DNA of 64,000 nt from Setophaga petechia (Eukaryota; Chordata; Aves; Passeriformes; Parulidae): the NCBI GenBank assembly GCA_024362935.1, contig JANCRA010000121.1, forward strand, positions 970,370 through 1,034,369, given 5' to 3'. Each line of letters starts with the position of its first letter. The stretch's first letter is position 1. Under the pieces are notes generated by a model. It worked only from the letters and a program-made list of their open reading frames with translations. It searched no databases and was not told the DNA's origin. Made by a program: the position numbers and the translations under genes. This document shows positions 1 to 12,639 of the stretch, piece by piece.

Positions 1-60
1 ATAATATATATCTTTTGATATATATAATTTTCTTTTAATATAATATATATAATGAAATAA
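1..60. repeat. AT-rich simple sequence at window edge
   Basis: Alternating TA runs mixed with short T runs. It is low-complexity DNA with no coding content. Confidence 0.7.
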
Positions 61-1047
61 TAAGTCAGCCTTCTGAAACATGGAGTCAAGATTCTCATCT
101 CTTCCCTCGTCCTGAGACCCCTGTGAACACCACCACAGAGCTGGATCCCTTTTTTCCCAGGATGGGGTTTGTCCTGGTCTCTCAGGCCTCATGCTGCATC
201 AAAGCCACTCAGGCATGGAAGGAAAAGGTCCCTGCAGCAGCCCCAAGGGCACAACATTCCCAGGGTCAGGGGTTCCAGGAACTCTGGGGAGCACAGCCCA
301 TCACCCCATAGCTGCTGGTCCTGCAGCTCCATACTGGAATTCCTTTCTGTCCTGGGCACTTGTTTGTTTCATTGTTAAAACCCCGATTGTGAGACCTTTC
401 TTTGTGCTGAGGGGAGATTTTACCCCTCTGTGAGGAGAATCACTGTTATTTCCATCAGAGCTCATGGAAAAGTGGGAATTAAAGGGAGACAGTCCAGCTG
501 AAGGGCTTGGTAAGGATGTACTTGACCCTCACACACCAGACTGGATATGGCCAAACTGGAGCTGCATTTTGGCAAAATGCTGAATTCTTTTGAGAGGATT
601 GAGACCTTAACAAATGTGTCTTCATGAAGTAGCAGTAATTTGCTTGGACTTCTTAAAACCAGCTTCCAAAAACTGCAGTGAAAATTCTTTTATTGTGTTC
701 CAGTTTTTTGATTTGTAGCCTGGTTCTGCCTAGAGGAGAGTCTCCTTTTTATCGGAAAAGTTGGTGAGAAGAACAAAACTAATTTATTTTCTCAGCTGTC
801 TTTTCTTTTAATAGCCACATCTGCAGACACTCTATGTACCCATACCAAGCACAACATAAAGGTGAATGGACCTCAAGATTTCCAGTGATTTACCCAGAGA
901 TTTTTGTGCAGTTCAAGGGGTTTACCACAGCAGAGTGTGTCTCTAATCTCTTGGTCAGCCCAGAGCAGAGTTCTTCCTTAACCTCCCACACAGCAAGAAA
1001 TGATCTGTTTACACAGGGAATATTGCAATATGTTTCCTTGATATTTC
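61..1047. other. Non-coding, no feature seen
   Basis: Short reading frames here lack splice context, codon bias and recognisable protein. I see no gene or repeat that I can name. It lies upstream of the MASTIK exon, so it may be an earlier ERG intron or 5' flank. Confidence 0.5.
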
Positions 1048-1335
1048 ATAGAATCCTGGAATTCTATAATTCGTAGAATGGTTTGGATTGGAAGGGATCT
1101 TAAAGATCTTCTGATTCCAACCCCCTGCCATGGCAGGGACACCTCCCACTGTCCCAGGCTGCTCCAGCCCCAGTGTCCAGCCTGGCCTTGGGCACTGCCA
1201 GGGATCCAGGGATGGAATTCCATCCCAGCCCTGCCCACCCTGCCAGGGAACAATTCCTCATTCCCAATATCCCATCTAAACCTGCTCTCAGTTTGAAGCA
1301 ATTCCCTGTGTCCTGTCACTACATGCCCATGTGAC
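1048..1335 (-). mobile_element. CR1 LINE 3' fragment
   Basis: Reads as the reverse complement of a CR1 3' end. It begins with 'catagaatcc', passes the 'ccatggcagggacacctccc' block and the 'ggcactgccagggatccagg' block, and ends near 'gtcctgtcactacatgccc'. The 5' truncation is typical of CR1. Confidence 0.9.
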
Positions 1336-4300
1336 AAGTCACTGTCAGCTGAACCCATGTAAAATGCATTTTAGATGTTCAGGTGAGTACACACATACTG
1401 AGCATATTTCTAGTACATCCTAGAAAGGGTGCAACAAGCAACAACTCATCCATTTGGAATTTAATCTTCATTTAGGACTCAGTCTGATAATTTTTATTTT
1501 CTTGCATGATCAAATCAAATCTTCAGGTCTTTCCAGGGCCCTGTTGGTTTAAGCAGGCTTAGATCAGCATAGATTGGATCCTGCATCTCCAGTTTGGAAA
1601 GGTTTTCTATTAAAAGGGGACTCTTGAGTCCTAAAGGTAGAAAGCACTCCAAGCAGAGTTTAAGGGTGTTCAGGAAAGAGTTTAAGCTCAGCTGTAACTC
1701 TAAAGCATGTGCAAGTGCCTGCTTTGATCAAGACACTTCAGCACATGTTCAGTGTTAACACAGGCTGGGGAGTTTTGCTGCTCTGTAGTTCACAGATGCA
1801 GGCTGAAAGTAGGAGAATATTCCAGCTGAAAGGAGCCAGGACAAATTAGGGTGACAAGCTTCAGACAGAAATTAGAGGGGAGCATTAGGTGACTTGTGTG
1901 GATTTTTTTCCCTGTTTTTATTCTGTTTGTTGACCAAGTTGTTCAAACTCACAGACCGCTGTTTCAGACAATAACGCACAGTTGCCTAACATAACAAAAG
2001 CATTTTTTCTTTCTATTTAACCTTAAAAAAATCAGAAAAGAGAAAAATAGTAGAAGTGTTTGTACTCTTTTTCTTTTGCAACTGGATGATGGTGATTTGA
2101 TAACCCAATATTTTCCTTGCCTCACAGTACCAAAGCTCTGCTTGCAATTGGATCGGCCTCAGCGTAAGCACTCAGAAATCTGCCTGTGGGTATTAGTTTG
2201 AAAGTCAAATAAACTCCACTGGATTCTTTGGCACAGAATGTGTGCCAGCTTCAAATGGCAAAATCCTTACTGGGCTCTGGGCTCTGTAAAACTTATATAA
2301 TAATAATAGAGCTCAGCAGTGCTCCTTATGCTTCCAAAATCCTTGTGTAAACCAAGAGGAGGTTTGTGTATATGGAGGTGGGTTGGAGAAGAATCATTAC
2401 TAAAAACTGCTTGTGAATGAATTTGTTAGATCCTCTCAACTGGGGAGCTGGAACTGATACTTGCAACCTCTTGATATATTGGAGGAAAAACCAAAATATC
2501 AGGGGCTCAACTGGAGTGGAAGTCACCCAACTGAAACATTATACAATGCTTTGAAATTTCAAGAGAAAGGTTCTAATCTTTTGGCTGTCTTGCTCATTGT
2601 TTGGAGATGAAAAGGGAGGAAATCAACATCCCCATGAAATACAATTACTATAAATTGCTTTCTTTTCATACTGTTCATAATGAAAATAGGAAAGTTACCT
2701 ACTCTGCAGGAGCACTGTAATTTGGTGGATGTAGGCTGCAGGAGCCCATTCAGCAGTGCAACACTGCATTTCTTCATGAACCAACTGATGGAGAATATAA
2801 AATATTGTATAGCAGCGCTGACTCCACATTGCTCTGAAGCCACAAAAAATAATCTTTACATTGGAAGAATCCAGAGCTCCTTGAAGTGAGCTCTAAAATT
2901 GAGCTGATCTTATGCAGGAAGTTGATCCTGAGTCCCAAAGGTTGGATTTGACCATCTTGGAGCTCTTTTCTACCTTAGGGATTCTGTTTGTCACTGCTGC
3001 ATCCAGGGATTCCCAGCTCTGAGGTCCCCATGGGACACCTGGAAATGGGAATTTCCTGGATCTGGCAGAGCCATTCCCACCAGCACGGGAGGTGGATGAG
3101 CTTTTGTTCTGTTCTGCTCTGGGGGAGATGGAGCAGCACCTGGAGGATAAACCAGTGAGGGACTCTGTATGCACCTCTGGAAAAATGCATCTCATTTCTT
3201 GGGTTGGGATAGGAGGGGAGAAGTGAACTGGGACTTTCTGCTGTCTTTGTGTGGAAAAACTGTGTGTTGAATGCCAGCAGTCATCACCAGCTACAGAACA
3301 ACACTCCCATTTCCTTTTTTTTTTCCTAAGGTTGGGAGAAGGTGGCATTGGGAGAGGATGAGGTCATCTGCTTCCAGTAAATAATGCTGCAATAAGCCAT
3401 TCACTATTTCTTACTCTTTTTATTGTACCAGAGTCCCTGGTCAGAGGGCAGGACCTTACTACAGCTGGAATCATCTTCCAGGCAACCTGTCCATCGTTGG
3501 GTGTTGTCATAGGGAGCAATGAGAAATTATAAACCTGTCAGAGCAGGACCAGCTTTTTAAAATTGTTTTTTTAAAAAATTAATGAATTCTGACTTGTTCT
3601 AATTTTTTCTTCCATTTTTACGGGTTGTACTTTCAAGCTTTTCTCTTCAGGCTGAAAGCTCAGAATGTCCTGACACCAGGAATTGTATCTTTTATGAAAA
3701 TACAGAAAACTGTGAGGCTCCTAAGTGTGAAAGGGTTGTGCCAGCACTGGATCCTGAGTGGAATAGCCTGGCTGGTACTGTGGAAGCACTTTGCCTTCCT
3801 TACATTTTTTATTTTTTAAAGTTCAGGTCTTTTATACAAAGGGACAGGGACAGTGTTTTGTTTGCACAGCTGGGAATTCTAGGTGCTCCATGACTACCAA
3901 GTGCTCTGAAAGGACAAATAAAAATATAACACTGAATAAAAAATGGCCATCACACTCTGACCAGGGAGGGACCTGCCAGTGAAACCATCTCATTTCCATT
4001 CATGGATAGAGCTGTGAATTAAGGGAAGAACATGGAAGATTTAAGACTGTTTATGGCATTCAGGCATCTGCTTTTGAAGTTTTATGTCATTTTGTGACTT
4101 CCTCTCCTCAGTAAGAAAGAGACATCAAAAAGAAATGATTGTCCCCAACCTATCTGCTTCTTCTCTAAGGAAAAAAAAGTGCTCAATCAGATAGGCTGGA
4201 AAGTGTCAATAGCTCAGGAATGCAGGAGTGAGGTTCATGGACAAATATAGACGTGGTGTCAGCAGGGCCAGACCTCATTAACATATTTGGAGTTACACCC

Positions 4301-4559
4301 ATTTATACCCAGCCTGGCTTTGGCCCTGGATCAGCAATTCCCCAGTGACCAGCCTGCATCAAACCACAGCTGAATTTGGCCCATTTCATCTGACATCTGC
4401 ATCCTGCCTCGAAGTGGCCTGTCACACTTACTGCACATCACATCACACCTGCCCAGGCAGCCACGGGCAATTGACTTTTTTGTTTAAAAAAAATACCAAA
4501 AAAACAACAAAAATTAAAAAAAAAAAAAAAATTCAGTCACATATCATCAAGAAAAACAA
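1336..4559. other. Non-coding 5' flank or intron of ERG
   Basis: No gene is recognised. A degraded CR1-like end may lie near 2935-3000 ('ttggatttgaccatcttgga'). A-rich tracts occur at 4484-4530. Open frames are short and without protein similarity that I can recognise. Confidence 0.5.
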
Positions 4560-4782
4560 CATTGTTTTAGGACTCTTATCTCTTCACTCCCAAATATCCT
4601 GTTTCTTCGAGCTGCGGTGGCCAGGACCAATAGAAACCTCTTCCTGCCATTGGCTGACTTCATTTCCCAGAGTTAGCACAATCTCATCCGCTCTAAACAA
4701 CCTCATCAAAACTTCTTTCTGGTCAGAGCGAAGCAATAATTATTATTAGCAATTATTAGCGATCAATAATCTTGATCACATT
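4560..4782 (+). promoter_or_regulatory. ERG: Putative ERG promoter / 5'UTR for the MASTIK start exon
   Basis: Directly upstream of the MASTIK initiator there is a GATA motif on the reverse strand (CTTATCT, 4575-4581), a RUNX-type motif (TGCGGT, 4613-4618), a CCAAT box (4627-4631), an ETS motif on the reverse strand (CTTCCTG, 4640-4646) and an inverted CCAAT (ATTGG, 4649-4653). There is no TATA box at a useful distance. GATA, RUNX and ETS factors are known regulators of ERG in endothelium and blood, and ERG autoregulation is known. A pyrimidine-rich tract ending in AG at 4725-4726 could instead be a splice acceptor for an upstream 5'UTR exon, so promoter versus acceptor is unresolved. Confidence 0.5.
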
Positions 4783-4800
4783 ATGGCAAGCACTATTAAG
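4783..4800 (+). CDS. ERG: ERG start exon (coding part), MASTIK
   Basis: ATG GCA AGC ACT ATT AAG encodes MASTIK, followed at 4801 by the donor GTAAGC. One class of vertebrate ERG isoforms begins with exactly these six residues and continues with EALSVVSEDQ, which is how the 218-nt exon at 35963 begins. The join is in phase 0. The exon's 5' limit cannot be read from sequence; the leader is AT-rich with repeated 'attattag' motifs. The other known ERG N-terminus, starting MIQTVP, was not found and may lie upstream of the window. The coding part is only 18 nt, so it would be missed without its partner exon. Confidence 0.93.
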
Positions 4801-7082
4801 GTAAGCAGGGGGTACCTTTTTTTGGTCGGAATTTTTTTTCTCACTGCCGTGTTCTTTGGTTTCCTTTATCAACCTAGATAAGTTAGAATTGGGCAACACC
4901 CCCACTGCCACAATAGAGGACAACAAGATTTCCTTTGTACTGCCTAGTAAATTTCCTTTTTCCTACTCCAACCATCCGCAAGGCTTAAAAACTTCAAACT
5001 CGGAAAAAAAATTGGGTTTTTTAAATTCACTGTTCAGTGGTGTGGATTGCATAGACGAAGCCCTTTTGTGAGAGCTTCTGAAATTTCTTGTAGGTATCCC
5101 TCGGACAACTTGGATGTGTTTGTGGACTGCCATGAGGGGAGAGGGTGTGCACCGCAAGGAAAAACCGGGCTCCTAAAGGGCACTAAACTTTTGGATACTT
5201 TGAAATGTTTCTCTTGCGGATGGGGACACAAATGGGAAGGAGAGGCACCAGCTCTTGTTTCTCTCTCTCATGCAGGTGTTAATTATGTGCTTTTCTAGAA
5301 ACTCTTAACCTTAAACTCGGGACCTTTCTGGATGTTATTTTAATGGTGGTGGGAAGATCTCACGGGCATGTTCTTTTTTTATTGTTTAATTTTTTGGACA
5401 ATAAAAGTCTCCTCTTGATGCATAACTTGATCTCGGTGCATGGTTTGTTGGCTTTGGGTTTGTTTTTTTTTTTTAAGAATGGCTTTGCTGAGTTTTTTTG
5501 GGCTTTGTCACTTAGAAAGTTGAATAAATCTGTCTGTCTGTCTAGTTTTTGTTTCTCTGGACAGCAGTTACCAATAGAGCAATAGCTGTGATTAATTGCA
5601 GAATGTAACGGTAATTAAGCGATTTGTGATAGTGAAACTAATTTTACATAAAGAGCACGGACAGGGAGGACTCTGCTGCGTTGTTTTATCAGATTTGGGA
5701 TCAAGGTATTGTCGGATTCAGGTCTGTGGTATTTGTTTTCTTCGTGGCATTGTCTGTTTCTGTACTTTTCTAATTATCTCAGAGATTTAATGAGGGGTAT
5801 GGAATAGCCTGGCTGTTGGATAAGTAGGGCTGCACTTGGATTTTTCAGTAAATTCTGCTCCAGTGTTTACATTTCAGAGATCATTTGATGCTTTTTGTTA
5901 CGGTTTTGGGAAGCTGACAGTGGTGCCCGAGGGCAGTGTGATTGAAAAGTCGAATTAAACCTTTTGTTTTTGTAATCACTGATGTTTTCATGGGGCTATC
6001 AATAGAGACATAGATCTGACTCTCCTCTGTACTGCTGGCCAGCATCTGTTAAATGCTAAATAGCTCCTGAAACTGAATTCCCCTTGGTTTTGCCGTGCAT
6101 TTCAGAGCATGACAGGCACTTAATGAAAATCTTGAGTTTCAAGGAGTCAAGTTTTGGCTAAAAGGAGGGCTGTGTACTGAGGTTTTAATGATGGGTTTGC
6201 TTCTATTAATCAGAATATTGATGCAAAATTTATTTTCAAAAATAATGGCACCCACGAGATCGGATGTCGTTTGCATTTTTGGTAATTCCTATTATTTATT
6301 TCCTTTATGTTTTGTATTAACTGAATTTTTATAGGCTAGAAGATTGTTAAATGTTAAATACCTAATTGTTATTATTTAGCCTCCACCTTACACCTAGAGA
6401 ACTGTTTTATACAGCCTGGTAATGCAATGTACTCAGCAAAATGGAAAAATGTACAATTTTCCATCCTCATCTGGAGTGTGAATCTTGCAGGAGGTCTCAG
6501 ACAACCCAAAATGTTGAGGTTTTTGCTGCCCTGGCTGCTGGGAAGGCCTTACATGCTGTAGAAAGAATAAAAATTTTATTTATGCAAGTGTAAAATGTGA
6601 AATGACTGGAAAGAAATGACAGGTGCTTTGTATTCGAGGTGCAGGAAATGTGCTCTGACATGAGGCTGAGACAGTCCAAAGATTTTCAATTCCTCTTCTA
6701 TGGGGAGTGGATAAAGAAGCCTTTTAACTGAAGGGTTTCTGAAATAAAGACATTCCCTTTGAAAGCCAGGCAGGTGTTTGTTTAGTTTTTGCTAGACTGT
6801 TACACACATATATATATTTAATCATATAAATATTGAATATAATGGCTTGTGTTGTCTGCTGGCAGTGGGTAGCCCAGCTCTTCCAGTGTGGAGATCCTCA
6901 TCTGGGAATTCACTGACTTCTTCAGGGAAGCTGTGGAGTCACTAAATTTCAGAATTAGGATGGGAATCCTTCTGAATTTGTTTACAGCGGGGCAGAGACT
7001 TCTCGGAACCTGCAAAGGTGACCTTCCAGTCAGGGTGTCTGATTCATCCTTTCCCTCTCACCACCCTGCAGATGGGACACTG
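4801..7082 (+). other. ERG intron 1, first part
   Basis: This follows the MASTIK donor; the whole intron runs 4801-35962. It is unique sequence with some CpGs and no clear repeats. It could hold conserved intronic regulatory DNA, but I see no specific motif cluster. Confidence 0.5.
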
Positions 7083-7876
7083 GGGCTCAGCAGGAACCCA
7101 GCTGGTTTCACTGGGGCTCCCTGGGCTCTGGGCAGGCAAACCCTGCTGGCAGATTTTGGGTCCTGTGAGATTTTGGGGGCTGTGAGTTTTGGGGGCTGTG
7201 AGATTTTGGGGGCAGTGAGATTTTGGGTGCTAGGAGATTTTGGGGACTATGAGATTTTGGGGGCTATGAGATTTTGGGTGCTGTAAGTGAATTTTTGGGT
7301 GCTGAGTTTGACATCCTGAGCAAGATTTTCACTTTCTCCTCACCCTGTGCCCTCCTTCTGCTGCCCCCTGTTCCTTTTTCCCTGGGAAGGTGAAAAGGTG
7401 GAAGTTTTGTCCTGAAGAGGAGGAGGAGGAGGAGGATGAGGCAGCAGCTTTTTCCCAAGCTCTGACATGGATAAATAATGCTAATCTGACTTCCCCACTG
7501 GACCATCCTTGCCCAGGGCTCGGCAGGAACCGTGCTGGTTTCACTGGGGCTCACTGGGCTCTGGGCAGGCAAACCCTGCTGGGAGATTTTGGGGGCTGTG
7601 AGTTTTTGGGTGCTGGGAGATTTTGGTTGTTGTGAGTGAGTTTTTGGGTGCTGGGTTTGACATCCTAAGCATGGTTTTCCCAGGGGATCACTCTCTCCTC
7701 ACCCCGTGCCCTCCTCCTGCTGCCCCCTGTTCCTTTTTCTCTGGGAAGGTGAAAAGGTGGAAGGTTTGTCCTGAAGAGGAGGAGGAGGAGGAGGATGAGG
7801 CAGCAGCTTTTTCCCAAGCTCTGACATAGATAAATAATACTAATCTGACTTCCCCACTGGACCATTCTTGCCCAGG
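7083..7876 (+). repeat. Tandem duplication of about 0.4 kb (two units)
   Basis: Unit 1 (about 7083-7515) and unit 2 (about 7516-7876) share the order 'ggctc(a/g)gcaggaacc', 'tttcactggggctc', 'ggcaggcaaaccctgctgg', G-rich minisatellite, 'gctgccccctgttccttttt', '(gag)n', 'cttttt cccaagctctgaca', 'gacttccccactggaccat'. The second copy has a shorter minisatellite. Apparent ORFs with runs of Glu come from the GAG repeat and are not treated as genes. Confidence 0.85.
7150..7303 (+). repeat. 17-bp G-rich minisatellite
   Basis: About eight imperfect copies of a unit like 'gtgagattttgggggct', with GGG-GGGGG runs all on the + strand. It lies within unit 1 of the larger duplication, and a shorter version recurs at about 7582-7655. 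Confidence 0.8.
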
Positions 7877-10040
7877 CCAGGGATCTCTCCCTTGGATGGG
7901 GAGAGGTCAGTGCAAGAAGCTGTGGAGAGGAAGAAGGAGCCTCTCCAAACCCAGGATTTTGGGTTGATATTTCATATCTCAGTACTTCGTGCACACTCAG
8001 CTGAGCTCTCTGTTATATTTTTTTGGCATTTTGAACCATGAAATGTGGTTTTTCAAGTGGAAAAGGTCTCCTTAGAGTGAAGATTTCAGTGGTGACAGGT
8101 TTCCCTCTGTCTCAGGTGGTGTCTGACAGCTCTGCGGTGGCACAGCAGTGCAGAGCACTCAAGCTGAACATGACCAAATAAATGCAATTATTTATATTTA
8201 TTAGTCACACTAATTACTGTAAATACAATTTTAGAACATATCTGAATTAGGCATCCGTCTTTTGTTTGTGTTTTGCCTTTTTTTAACAGAATGGAGCAAA
8301 AATTAGTTAAGAGTTACCTTGAGGTACAGTAAAAATAGTTATCCTGGAGGTAATCTTGATGGTTTTTCCAGTTAAATAGAAAAATACATCTAGAATTCTA
8401 ATTCCTTGTCATGTTCAAGCCTTGCCCTGTTTCTCTCTTTGCCTGCCAGTACCATTACTCTTATTCTTAGAAAAACTCTTTATTAAGTTGCCTTTATAAT
8501 GATTTATTTGTTATACTTGTGGATATTTCTTTTTTCTTTAACTTACACCTAAATATGCTCACATTCACTCTTCATTATTATTTGGTGAAGTGATGTTCAT
8601 ATGGAATCTGTGATTTTAGGGAGAAAAAGTCTGTGTGTTTGATAAAGGACAGGAGAATATTTGTGGTTTCTGAGGCTTGAGGGTGTGGATGCACTGATTA
8701 AAGCAGAATATAGGAGGCAGGATTAATTTTTTTTGAGGAATCTTTGCTTGTCTTTATACCATTAGTTTTTTCTCACTTTCTTTTAGAAACTCTAAGTAGT
8801 CACTCAAATGCTTCTGAAAGCTGGAGACAGTTAAGAAATAAATCTGTTCTTGGCATATGGAAATGTTTAAGGCTTTGTTTAGAGGATTGCATCTGCACTG
8901 AGTCCAGCAGAGCTGACACAGTAATTTGTACTTTTGTTCCTTGCATTACAACAATTACAAAGATTATTATCTTATTTTTTCACCCCTCATCTCAGTTAGC
9001 AGCTGATCCAATGGAATATTTAACTTGTTTAACTTTTTAACATATTTAAGTTTATTACCTTTATCAAAGCCTGTAAATCCTTCCGTTGGCTTTGGTGATG
9101 TTGAACATTTAAATATTTAAATTTTCTGAACACACACCTGAGTGCTCTTGTGAACCAGGGGCAGCAACAGAGCCTTGAAGCACTTACCCCGATCCTCCAC
9201 TCCTCAATCCAAACTTCCACCAAGTTCATGAAGGTTTTATCCCAATAAAGGCAGCAGAATCAGAGCTATAATTATTTCCAGGTAAAGCACTATTTCTGAC
9301 TCAAATACAAATGTGCAATTTCAAGGCAGAAATGAACAGAAGTTATTCTGGGAGGGATTTTTGTGTTGTTTTCTTTTGCTTTTAATCAGCAGTCATTTAA
9401 CTCAATTTGGTTTGTGTCTTCATATGCCAAAACCAAGTGAAATATAAGGATTTTGCTTTCTAGAATTAAGTCCCCAGGCAAGGAACAACAGCTGGAAAAT
9501 GCATATGTTTGACTGTCTGAGCTTGTTGGTTTGTTTGTTTTTTCTGAACAAGAGCTACATTATCCCTTAACAAAATGTTTTTCAGCGAGTTCCCCGTGTT
9601 ACAAAAGGCCTTTCAGAAATAATGTTCAAAGAAACAAGTGCTCTTGGAGAATGACTTGCTGGAAGATAAACACAGAAGCAGTTTTGCAAAATATCAATGC
9701 CAAAAAAAAGATATTTATTTTCCAAGCGACGCTTTATAATTCAATAAAAATATATAATGCTGTTTACTCAGGAAGAAGTAGCCTTTGTAATGCAAGTTTC
9801 CAAATCAAGCCAAGAGAATTATTTGGAAAATTGGAAAAAAAAATTTAAAAAAAGAAAAATTTGTTTTATATCACTTATATTATGAATTTTAGCAAAATAA
9901 GGGTGATACAGTAGAAAATATCACAGTGCCAAACCTTGTCAGGGTAACTAATTCATTGACTGCAATGGGATTTTTATCATACCTATCTTGGAAAAATTAA
10001 TTTCTTTGGATAGGTAATTATAGAACCACCCTGCTGTCTT
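7877..10040 (+). other. ERG intron 1, no feature seen
   Basis: AT-rich unique intron sequence. No exon, RNA gene or repeat is recognised. Confidence 0.5.
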
Positions 10041-10108
10041 TGATATACATACATATATATACATATATATATATATAATATATTTGATATATATTTGATA
10101 TATATTTG
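10041..10108. repeat. TA/CATA simple repeat
   Basis: A run of 'acatatatat' and 'atatttgatat' units. Microsatellite. Confidence 0.85.
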
Positions 10109-10779
10109 TGTATTACAGAATAAATTTTTGCATTGAAAACATCAGCAAAAATAGGAAAAATTTGAAGCACTTATATGAAAAAGGCATCAGTCCTTTCCTT
10201 AAGGAATGGATGTGTCTTTATGGTGGAGGGGTTGTTTTAAATTTTGTAACCCAGCCTGCCTGAGGCTGGAGAATGCTGTGTGTCCCTCAATTTATTCCTG
10301 CTCCCTTAGAAGGACTGTATAATCCTGTAAATAATTTATAACTATGAACAGAGAGATTTTAGGAAATCTGGTGAGATTTGGCTCACAAATATTGCTTTTA
10401 TCCTTGAAATGCATCTTTAGGCACCAGGTTATCAATTTTTACTACTCACAGAGAAAGACTGGACATTTCTTTCAGGAAAGGGATATTAGTGGTTAATAAA
10501 TAAAATTCACTATGGTTTTTAATAACTGCTGTGTATGAACCAGCAATTACCTCTTCTAGGTAATTATCATTATCCAACTTGTTTCAAAGTAAAATGAACG
10601 AATTGACAATTATTTGTCACAAGAATGTCCTCGAACATTAAAAGTTAAAAAAGAATGATGAGTAATAATGAATTTTTTTTTTTTTTAAGGGCTGGGCTGA
10701 GGGACTCAGAGTGGCCAAGGGAAATGGTTTTTTTGGGAGCAGTGAGTGGAAGGCATGCCTGGGATGTGATGTGTTCCCC

Positions 10780-11346
10780 TTGCAGGGCTGTTTGTTTGTG
10801 GGTGGGAAGTGGTGTCACCAGGCTGGCGTGACCTCGTCACCCTGAGACAGGAGCTGACTTGCTTAGTCAAAGGTGTGTGCTGCCAACAGATGACAGGGAC
10901 TGGCTTTATGCAAATACCTGCAGGAAGGGGTGGATCCCGATTTTCGGGAAGTGACAGGACTGTTTAAAGGTACCTGCCTGATTTAACAGGGGTGACAGAG
11001 TGGCAGACCAAGACACGGTGCCACAAGTGGAGAAGAAACCCCCCCAGGAGACTGGAAATGCTTTGTTTGACAAATCCCTCATTGCAGCAAGTTAATTCTA
11101 CGTGGAAGGTTTGCATAACTGCAGGAGGTTTTTTTTTAACTTCATTCTTCAGAGCTGAAAAACATCTTTTTTTAGACTCTCTGTTTATTACCTTGATAAA
11201 CAGCAAAATGCTGCCACAGCAATTACCTTGATGATAAAGGGTCTGTAGACAGATACTTCCTGCATTCATTTCCTACCCAGATAAGCTGCCAAAATCAGGG
11301 ACTACCAATACAGGAAATGCTTTCAATAGGAACTTCCTATCTGTTA
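10780..11346 (+). promoter_or_regulatory. Candidate intronic enhancer with ETS and GATA motifs
   Basis: Non-repetitive. It carries an octamer ATGCAAAT (about 10907-10914). In a 120-bp core it carries TGATAA (11232-11237), CTTCCTG (11256-11262), TTTCCT (11269-11274), AGATAAG (11279-11285), CAGGAAAT (11311-11318), back-to-back AGGAA/CTTCCT (11328-11338) and TATCTG (11339-11344). ETS plus GATA clustering is the known grammar of endothelial and blood stem cell enhancers, including ERG's own downstream enhancer. Whether this is that element is inference; no alignment was done. Confidence 0.4.
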
Positions 11347-12639
11347 ATATCTAATTCACTGGAAGGATCTGAGTCCTTCTTGTTTCATATAAAGGTAATG
11401 CTCTACCTGATGCTTTTTAAATACTCAAGCCCCAGTACAATGCATCTGTTGCTGTAATAAATTTCAAACCAATGCTGTTGTCCTGGACTATGAAATATCA
11501 GCATTTTTCTCTGCAGGGGTAGGAAAAGTGCCCCTGCATTTTATAATAATTGGGAATCAGGATGCTTCAAAATCCACTGTCATTCTGACAGATGAAAAAT
11601 AATCCTCCCTCAGACTCCTTGTTGCTTGAATCCTTTGCTCACTTGTGTACATTCCAGGTAAAATGCACATTTCAGTAGCACTTGAGGTGGACTTCTCCAA
11701 CAAATAGTTCAGAGCATGTTCTGGAGATCTTGGAGATTTTTTTTTTTTGCAATCCACAGTGCTCTACATATTCAACAAAAATGACTGAAACAGAAGTTTT
11801 GCCTCACTGTGCTGGGAAGTAAAACCATGTCTAACCTGTGTGTTTGAACGTCTGCTAAGGAAAAGAGAAAAGAGCAAAGGAAATAAAGACAGAAAACCTC
11901 CACTGCTAATCGTAACTTCAGGGTAATTTGTTTCAGGCACATGAGCAGCAGGATGAATGAGGATTTATGAAACCTGGAGTGAAATTGGCCAAAATGAAGT
12001 CAGCAGTATGACTTGACTGGGGCCAGGCTTTCACTCAAGTTATTCAGGAGTTCAGCCCAAAATTTCTGTGTTGTTTTGCCAGTGATTCTGCTGGAGTCAT
12101 TCCAGGTTTCTGCCACTGGGAATGAGATGGGTATTTTGGTCTTTCCCTGCAGAACTGAGAAGTCCTTTGCTGTTGTGGCTTCATTTTTATCCCACTTTTT
12201 CATCTGGGATGAGCAGTCCCACATTCAGTTATCTCCTCATGTTGCTAAATGCGTGTTGTGCTCTGGACCTGGGATCTGAGGATCTAGTTGGGTTTTCTGA
12301 GGCTGGGAATCTGAGGCTGGATTCACAGGCCTTCCCAGACACCACGGTGAACACATCCCTTGGAGATTTCTTGGCTGTGGGACAGGAGGGCTGCCCCTGA
12401 CCCAAAACCCCAGATACTACAGAGGGTTCTGCAAGCTGGTGGTTGATTATGACAAGTGGCTTTCCCAAGGCCGTGGGTGAAGAAGCTTTAAGAAGCTGCC
12501 CCTTGGCTTTGGACTCACAGGGGTGCTGGAGAAATGCACACTTTGTCCTGAAAGCAATGTTCCTCAGATGTGGTTTAGTCAACTCTTATCTTCTGACATA
12601 AATTTTTATTATTGTTAATCTTTGGCGTACTCACAGCAG
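11347..12639 (+). other. ERG intron 1, no feature seen
   Basis: Unique intron sequence without a recognisable gene or repeat. Confidence 0.5.

Noticed and set aside
1..4782. Alternative ERG start exon (MIQTVP type)
   Set aside because: No matching coding stretch ending in a donor was found upstream of the MASTIK exon. It is probably outside the window.
7390..7829. ORFs with Glu runs that occur twice
   Set aside because: They come from a (GAG)n tract in a tandem duplication. The two copies differ in frame at their ends and have no coding signature.
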